This document shows, piece after piece, positions 32,677-38,390 of a stretch of DNA of 38,390 nt. The stretch comes from Hypsibius dujardini (lineage: Eukaryota > Tardigrada > Eutardigrada > Parachela > Hypsibiidae), in contig LRSR01007693.1 in NCBI GenBank assembly GCA_001579985.1, forward strand, positions 1 to 38,390, written 5' to 3'. A program made the position numbers and the translations under genes. Each line of letters starts with the position of its first letter. The first letter of the stretch is position 1. The notes below the pieces were generated by a model. That model searched no databases. It saw only the letters and a list, made by a program, of their open reading frames with translations, and was not told the origin of the DNA.

Positions 32677-33034
32677 GAGGTAGAGGCCGTTAACCAGGCC
32701 ACTTTTAGAAATCGTAACTTAATCAGGCCGGTTTTTTCAACGTTGATTTCCCGGCGCTGCAGTGCTGCCATGCCACGACAGATGGCTTGAAAACATTCAG
32801 AAAAATTCTCTGACCCATTTTAGTTCGTTCCTAAGCCTCACGGTTCGAATTTGAGTCCAAAAAATGGAATAGGAAAATCTCAATGGAGAAGTGTGCAAGC
32901 AGTCCGGTAGAGGCGCCACTTCGGTTCCATCTCCCTGGATTGACTTCGCAAAAACGACTTATGCGCCACCTGTTGGCTGCCGGCCTGGTTAAGTTACGAT
33001 TTCTGAAAGCGGCCTGGTTAACGGCCTTTACCTC
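32677..33034. mobile_element. 358-bp MITE inserted in exon 5 of the pseudogene
   Basis: The terminal inverted repeats are about 54 bp with a few mismatches, starting GAGGTAGAGGCCGTTAACC (left) and, inverted, GAGGTAAAGGCCGTTAACC (right). The 4-bp target duplication GTAC is at 32673-32676 and 33035-33038. The same exon of copy C (near 27095) reads GAGTACCTC uninterrupted. No coding sequence was recognised inside. Confidence 0.92.
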
Positions 33035-34289
33035 GTACCTGAAAAGCCTTCCAGTGGAGCGGACTGAGCCGAAAGCCTGGCCAACTTTGCGCATCACAAA
33101 CGCTTGGGTTATTATAACTGGAAGGGGCGAACGAGAGCGATCGCCCTTCGAAGATAACCCCGATAATAATGGTACAATTTACAATGACAAGCAGAATTGG
33201 TAAAATTTAATTGAAATTGTATAAATAATAAAAATGAAATTTAACGTAATTAAATAAATAATATTTTCTCCCATTTATTGGCATAGTTTTTAATTAGTAT
33301 TTTTGTTTTGCTACTTTGTAGTACATGCGTTGACGATGAGTGCGCTCGGTGAGGGGCTATGTTCACTGAAGACTGCTGACCACACCTTCCTGGAATGGCT
33401 GCTGAAATGTGCCAAATTGGAGCCTAACTTGCCGGGTACTTCCACATCCGCTTCCTCCAGTGAAAGAATTAAGAAGATTCTTTTTCGTCTGCATTCCCGA
33501 AACGTTTGCTACATTCTATTCCACATCTCGATATAAATTATTCACCATGAATTACCTTAAAACTGATGCGAAAGTAAAATAAATTTACATTTTAACATTT
33601 TGATATTTTTTGGGATTTTTTTCTATTTTCCAGATCGGAAGGAAGAATTTCGTGTGGAGATTGTAAATGCCCTTGTCAACTACTTGATGCTGCGGCAGGC
33701 CGGAGAGTTATCAGGTTCGCAGGGAGTATCTCATTCTCCGGCCACTCCAAATCCAAGTAAGCACAACGATTTAAAATATAAATAATTCATTAAATTTGCG
33801 GTTGAATAAACAAAATTATAAAACGTTATTAATTCGGTGTTTTTTGTCCGGTGTTCAAGGCGCCAAACTGGATTCGGTTGCTGTAACGATTAATTGTTGC
33901 CGTGATTACCTGATCAGAGAATTGATGGGAAGCTTACAAGAGTCCCAGCCAATTCTGGGCGAGTCAAGCCGTTGTAAGCTTGCCTCAAAAACTCAATTGA
34001 GAATTGAATTGATTTTTCCGTTTGATTGATTGATTCGTATTGTACTTAACAGGCAAGGAAAGAACGTATCGCCTCGAGATGCTGATGGCCTTGCGAGAGT
34101 TGCTACTCGAAGTCATGCCTACGCTTGAACGTCTGGAACGAATCACCTCCAGCGACATTCCCACGTCGGAGGAACAGCGAATTGCCGCTGCAGATGATTC
34201 AGCGTAAGCCAAGCGATTTGGGGATTGCAAAACAGCATACGTTTTTTGTACTGAAATATCTTACTGTCAAATATATTTGAAGAAGTTGC

Positions 34290-34490
34290 GAACAGGGAGA
34301 CTGACAGACATATAGGCAGACAATACGTGAACAGACAAATAGACAAATGGAAATCGGACATCCAGAAAAGTAGACAAATATATAGAGAGACAGACACACA
34401 GAAAAACAAACATTTGAACAACCTGCAGACAAAAGACAGGGAGACACGCATTCAGACAGACGGACCGACAGACTTACTTGCAGAGAGTCA
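34290..34490 (+). repeat. GACA repeat in intron 9 of copy D
   Basis: Degenerate CAGACAGAC/CAAATAGAC units, homologous in position to 28390-28760 in copy C. Confidence 0.85.
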
Positions 34491-34909
34491 GACTGATAAT
34501 AAGATATGACATTGATACTGTTTCGCATTTTTTTTTCCAACTTCAGAACTCCTTCCATCGAAGCCACGCCCGGCATCAACGATCCCATCCTCTTACAGCG
34601 GATAGATTGTGTGGTAAATGAACATCGGGAAATGCTGCAAAGACTTGAGTTGAGATACACCGAATCGGAGCTCACGGGTGCTGTGAAAGAAGGGGAGGCT
34701 CATGGAGATCTGATGATGGAGGGATTCGTCATCCTCGTGATATTCACCATGGATGCAGATTTACCGAGTACCCTTCACCAAGCCGCATAAAGGCCACCAA
34801 AGTCCGAGGTACTTACACGTTTACATATTGATAGGGAGCTTGCAGCTGGACAGTTAATGACCAACCAATTGAATTACATATAGCTGAATTTGTTTATTTT
34901 CTTTTTCAG

Positions 34910-35064
34910 ATGAGGCAATTGAAAAGGAGCTTTTCGTCCAAGGATGTAAATATAGTTTTGAGATGCCGCTGTGTCGTCATTACGATGTCCCTCTGCATTT
35001 TAAGGTTGGAATTAAGGGCATGGGCAGGATTGTTGATTTTTTTATTGCTTTTGTTGATTTTTGA
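34910..35064 (+). pseudogene. Copy D counterpart of the candidate terminal exon
   Basis: Follows the acceptor CTTTTTCAG. In the frame equivalent to 29200-29357 it encodes DEAIEKELFVQGCKYSFEMP and continues open to TGA at 35062-35064. The matching in-exon donor is lost here (ATGGGTGC in copy C reads ATGGATGC, 34753-34760). Confidence 0.4.
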
Positions 35065-35309
35065 ATTTGTACATATTTTTGGACTATGAATGTTTAATGG
35101 GTATGCGCGATATTCCTCTTGCCCACGGATTGCAAGCTGCAGGTCGGCTCAACCGTCGCAAAGCAATTATTATCTGTAGAATCTATCCATATGATGCGGT
35201 TGAGGGGCGGGGCCTCCACGTGTTAAGAACTGCTTTTCTTTGGAGATGCCGACAATATTAAAATGGCGGACGTGCCTTGTAAAATAGATCACTTAATGCA
35301 GTGGGCGAT

Positions 35310-35935
35310 CTGACAAAATGACGGAAGGATCGACCGAGTTGGGAGCGGCTGCTGTACAAGCGGTCGGTATGGTGGGTGATCCGTCCAAGTGACGGAAGGA
35401 TCCAGCGATTTTGGGGCGGCTGATGCGAGAAACATCTATGTGGTTCGACGGTCCGTCACAATGACGGTTTGACGGTCCGTCTGTGTGACGGAAGGATCAA
35501 CCAAGTCGGGGACGGTTGGCGCACTGACAACCGTTGTGGTTGAACGGTCCGTCACAATGACGGTTTGACTGGCTAGGTGGTCCGTCGGAGTGACTGAGTC
35601 CGGTCCGTCTGAGTTGAACGGTCCGTCGGTCCGTCACAATGACGGTTTGACTGGTTCGACGGTCCGTCCATGTGACGGAAGGATCGACCCAGTTGGGGAC
35701 GGTTGGCGCACTGACAACCGTTGTGGTTGAACGGTCAGTCACAATGACGGTTTAACTGGGTGGGCGGTCCGTCATTATGACGGTTTGACGGTCCGTCCGT
35801 GTGACGGAAGGATCAACCCAGTTGGGGACGGTTGGCGCACTGACGAGCGTTGTGGTTGAACGGTCCGTCGGTCCGTCACAATGACGGTTTGACTGGCTGG
35901 GCGGTCCGTCGGAGTGACTGAGTCTGGTAGAATCT
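35310..35935. repeat. Complex tandem repeat with CCGTCA...TGACGG palindromes
   Basis: About 620 bp of nested repeats. The core GGTCCGTCACAATGACGGTT, a small hairpin, or a close variant occurs six times (from 35450, 35546, 35629, 35733, 35766 and 35870). A longer unit with GGGGACGGTTGGCGCACTGA recurs at about 35509, 35696 and 35825, spaced 187 and 129 bases. Open frames on the minus strand here are repeat artefacts. Absent from the matching spacer after copy C. Confidence 0.88.
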
Positions 35936-36375
35936 CCGTGCAGACAGAAGTGGCCTCCGGCCTGAGTGATATCACCAATCACTCAATTGATCACTTGCTA
36001 CATTAGTCATACTTGCTGATCATGCAGCGAGACTAAGCGTCTTCATGGCTGAGAGGGTGTTCGACTTATAGTGAGTCACAGAGCTACTGGAAACCGGTGT
36101 CTATATTTACGCCGGAGTTTCATTGAGTACATTGCGGCGTATGCTGCGTCAGTCTCCGTCTTAAATGTACTGTGTGTACAATACAGCTCGTACGACCCAG
36201 TTTGAAAACATTACGAAGCTCGTTTATTTCTAGAACTTCGGCAGTCTTTGCTGTTATTGTGGTGGGACGACGAAAGCACGCGTGTTTTACACATTTTTAT
36301 ATCGATTGTCTGAAGGTATTATCAATGGTTTAATAGCTTGATTTGTAGATGGAGACATTGATTTGATTAATGATT
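35936..36375. other. Intergenic spacer before the third hydrolase gene
   Basis: Matches 29635-29762, 30061-30104 and 30736-30900 after the two insertions there are removed. It serves as the empty-site reference for both. No gene was recognised. Promoter elements were not clearly identifiable. Confidence 0.65.
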
Positions 36376-36542
36376 TGAGGAGAAGTGTGTATTTCGGCTC
36401 ACCCTCCAGTTGGTCGATAAATCGGCTCACTCCTGGATATCTCTTTGATGGCAGGTGCTTGATTGGTTGATTTTCTGTACGATTTGAGTGAGCCGATTTA
36501 TCGACCAAATAGAGGGTGAGCCGAAATACAGATTTCACCTCA
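36376..36542. mobile_element. TGAGG...TGTATTTCGGCTCAC foldback MITE, copy 2
   Basis: 167 bp with arms of about 57 bases, inverted and well matched (GTATTTCGGCTCACCCTC, TTGGTCGATAAATCGGCTCA), and a short loop. Same family as 18130-18363. It ends 57 bases before the ATG of the third hydrolase gene, so it probably lies in that gene's promoter or 5' UTR. Confidence 0.85.
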
Positions 36543-36599
36543 TACATTTATCTTCTAGAAGGGAAGGTGGTCTGCTGAAACAACTCACGCGAAAGAAAG

Positions 36600-38390
36600 A
36601 TGCTACCAACACAACACGTCAGACTGATGATGGAGCAGCCGGAGGAGACGTATCCGGAGATGCGACGACTCTTCTACAATCGTGTTCGACCCCGCATTGA
36701 GGATCACTTTTTAACGGTACATTCGGGCGAGGCATCTGCGACGGAACTGCAGGAGGAGATGAAACAGTCGATGGCGGACTACGCAGCGACAGCGCCGGTG
36801 AGCTTGCACTACGACAACGTGGATCTCTCGGTGACGACTCCGATGGAGCCGCTTGCGACCTGGAAGACGGCCGACGGAGTGGTCTATGCGATCCGGGTAA
36901 ACCAAGAGGAACGACGGTGGCGGCTGCACATGGTGGGCCCGATGGAGAAGCTCAAGGTGCGTGAAATCCAACAGTTCGAGCCTTCTTTCTTGGGGCGATT
37001 TTCAAGGGACGAATTTCAAGCAAAACGGGATATTCCATTGTTCGTAAATTGACGGTCGTTTTTGGCCCAAGCCTCTTTCAGAGGCGGTGTATAACGCCTG
37101 GAGCCACTTCTACCCGAACAACCCCCGGTCACCCATCTGGGATCCCGCCGAGCTGGTGAAGCTGATCAAGCAAGCCACCGAGCTCAACATGTGGTCACGA
37201 AGAGCGTATCCATACGCCCTTTTGGCCGATCAAGCCTACCAATTCCCCGCGGACACAACAACACTTCCGGCCACCTGGCAACTCGTCCAGCAGTTCCCCG
37301 TCAAAGGTGGGAACCTGTTTACCGTCTGCTACAGCTCCCCACGCAACGAAGCCGCACTCCTGATCAAGGGCACGAACAATCGGAGGAACTACCTCACTGA
37401 CTTGTGGTTCACCCTGACCAGCTGCTGTGGGTCGGAGTATACAGTCTGTGGCAAGGTCTGCTGCTGCTGCGGTACCCGGTTTCCCGGCCTGCGTGAAGCG
37501 CTCGAAATTGGGCGAGCTCTTCAGAATGCTCGGATTGGCATGCCAATCGAAAGATCCAAGACCGTTGGCGAGGACTTTGTGGAGAAACTCGGGAAGCTGC
37601 AGATCAACCACATCACGATTGTCGGTCATTCTCTGGGTGGCCTAATCACCGAGATGGTCGCCATCAAGGTAAGCTGTCGGTCATCATTCGGTCCCTTGAA
37701 ATTAATGAATAAATCATTGACCGATTGAGAGGTGTGAGGGGGCCTGGTGGGGGGAGCTGCCCATCCCCCCTTGGCAAACGGATCAATCTATCACAGAAAG
37801 TTAATGTGTGTTTGTGTTTCTGCTTATGCAAAAGTTTTGGGTCGAAAATCGGATCTTCCACCCTTCTGCTTGGCTTACATTTATAATAATGTTTACAGTT
37901 ATCTTCCAACTTACAGTTAGGCTTGCCCGGCGAAAGCTTTGACAGTCCCGGCTGTCGTGACAGCTCCATCATGTCGGAGGAGGAATACCAGACCGCTCTC
38001 GCCGAAGGTCGCGTCCGTGTAAACTGCTACTTCAGTGAGCCGCACGTCATCAACACCGTCAACCCTCATCCGGGAGAGGTGCTGTGGCAGCTCTCGGTGC
38101 CGGATAAATTTACGGCGGACCGAACCGAACAAGACCGAAGACAGTTGCGCCCTCGAAGAAACCCTCTAGCTAGGGTACGGCTCACGTATCGCTACCTCAG
38201 ATGTGGGTTGCAGTGGACCCTTGCTCGGCATAGCATGACTGCTATCGCAGACTATTTAAGCGGCCTTCCCGCGGAACGGACTGAGCACTCCACCTGGCCG
38301 ACCTTGAACAGGAAGAATGCCGTGTATCTCCTGATCGGGAAGCACCAGCGAGATCGGTGTCCCTACGAGGATGACCTTTCTTTTGAGAAA
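36600..38390 (+). CDS. Lipase class-3-like alpha/beta-hydrolase, copy E, partial at the window edge
   Basis: Exons 36600-36956, 37072-37668 and 37917-38390 (open at the edge) give 476 residues so far, with no stop or frameshift. Nucleophile elbow GHSLGG has its serine at residue 306, the same position as in copy C. IKGTNN (GT 219-220), ESFDSPG and HVINTVNPHPG are in the same order. The segment before the nucleophile is richer in cysteine than in copy C (CGKVCCCCGTRFPG). Intron positions differ: introns 1, 2 and 4 of copy C are absent, while the intron at 36957-37071 is absent from copy C. Start is the first ATG, in line with the homologous N-terminal helices. The C-terminal half lies outside the window. 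Confidence 0.85.

Larger units (their letters stand above)
30917..34790 (+). pseudogene. Lipase class-3-like hydrolase pseudogene, copy D
   Basis: Remnants of exons 2-10 of copy C are at 30917-31498, 31732-31860, 32069-32263, 32548-32676 plus 33035-33171, 33322-33465, 33634-33756, 33860-33973, 34053-34203 and 34547-34790. Defects seen: exon 1 and most of intron 1 are deleted, so the promoter-side spacer runs into the exon 2 acceptor. Exon 3 has lost its first 26 bases, which shifts the frame to an early TAG. Donors of exons 3 (GT to TT) and 6 are destroyed. The GTD oxyanion motif reads RTD. A 358-bp transposon interrupts exon 5. GHSLGG survives. Several later exons keep an open frame and good splice sites, so decay is fairly recent. 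Confidence 0.88.

Noticed and set aside
35497-35982. Minus-strand open frames rich in TDRPSQ-type residues
   Set aside because: They are translations of the CCGTCA/TGACGG tandem array and carry its periodicity, without a credible start or homology.

Overview
The window is nuclear DNA of an invertebrate-type animal. Genes are split by short introns with GT/AG borders. Exons are fairly GC-rich and introns are AT-rich. Non-coding stretches are full of inverted-repeat (foldback) transposons and simple repeats. Nothing visible fixes the species. No bacterial operons, rRNA, tRNA or CRISPR array were seen.

Region 1 (1-22370) holds two tandem P-glycoprotein (ABCB/MDR-type) genes on the + strand. The first (530-3539) is present only as its last six exons, because the rest lies left of the window. 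The second (6194-21983) can be assembled completely: 23 exons, 3885 coding bases, 1294 residues, with TMD1-NBD1-linker-TMD2-NBD2 all present. The last six exons of the two copies differ at only about 11 of 485 residues, while several introns between them have drifted. Almost every large intron of the second gene contains a terminal-inverted-repeat element. One of these is a mariner element with a decayed transposase.

Region 2 (22371-24870) is repeat-rich intergenic DNA. It holds a 95-bp direct duplication with an N at its junction, a 57-bp tandem duplication, a duplicated block of about 0.4 kb, a 3 x 50-bp minisatellite and a 167-bp foldback. It ends in a CCAAT/TATA promoter candidate.

Region 3 (24876-38390) holds three tandem members of a divergent class-3-lipase-like alpha/beta-hydrolase family, all on the + strand. 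The first copy (24876-29054, 10 exons, about 720 residues) is mostly intact but has lost one splice donor. The second copy (30917-34790) is a pseudogene: first exon missing, a 26-bp deletion, broken donors, an altered oxyanion-type motif and a 358-bp transposon inside an exon. The third copy (36600 to the window edge) is intact as far as it goes and has different intron positions. Comparing the copies gives empty sites that prove two insertions and date others relative to the duplication.

Functionally, the P-glycoproteins are expected to be plasma-membrane ATP-driven exporters of lipophilic compounds, and the second family looks like serine hydrolases of unknown substrate. No functional link between the two families can be read from the sequence beyond their being neighbours.
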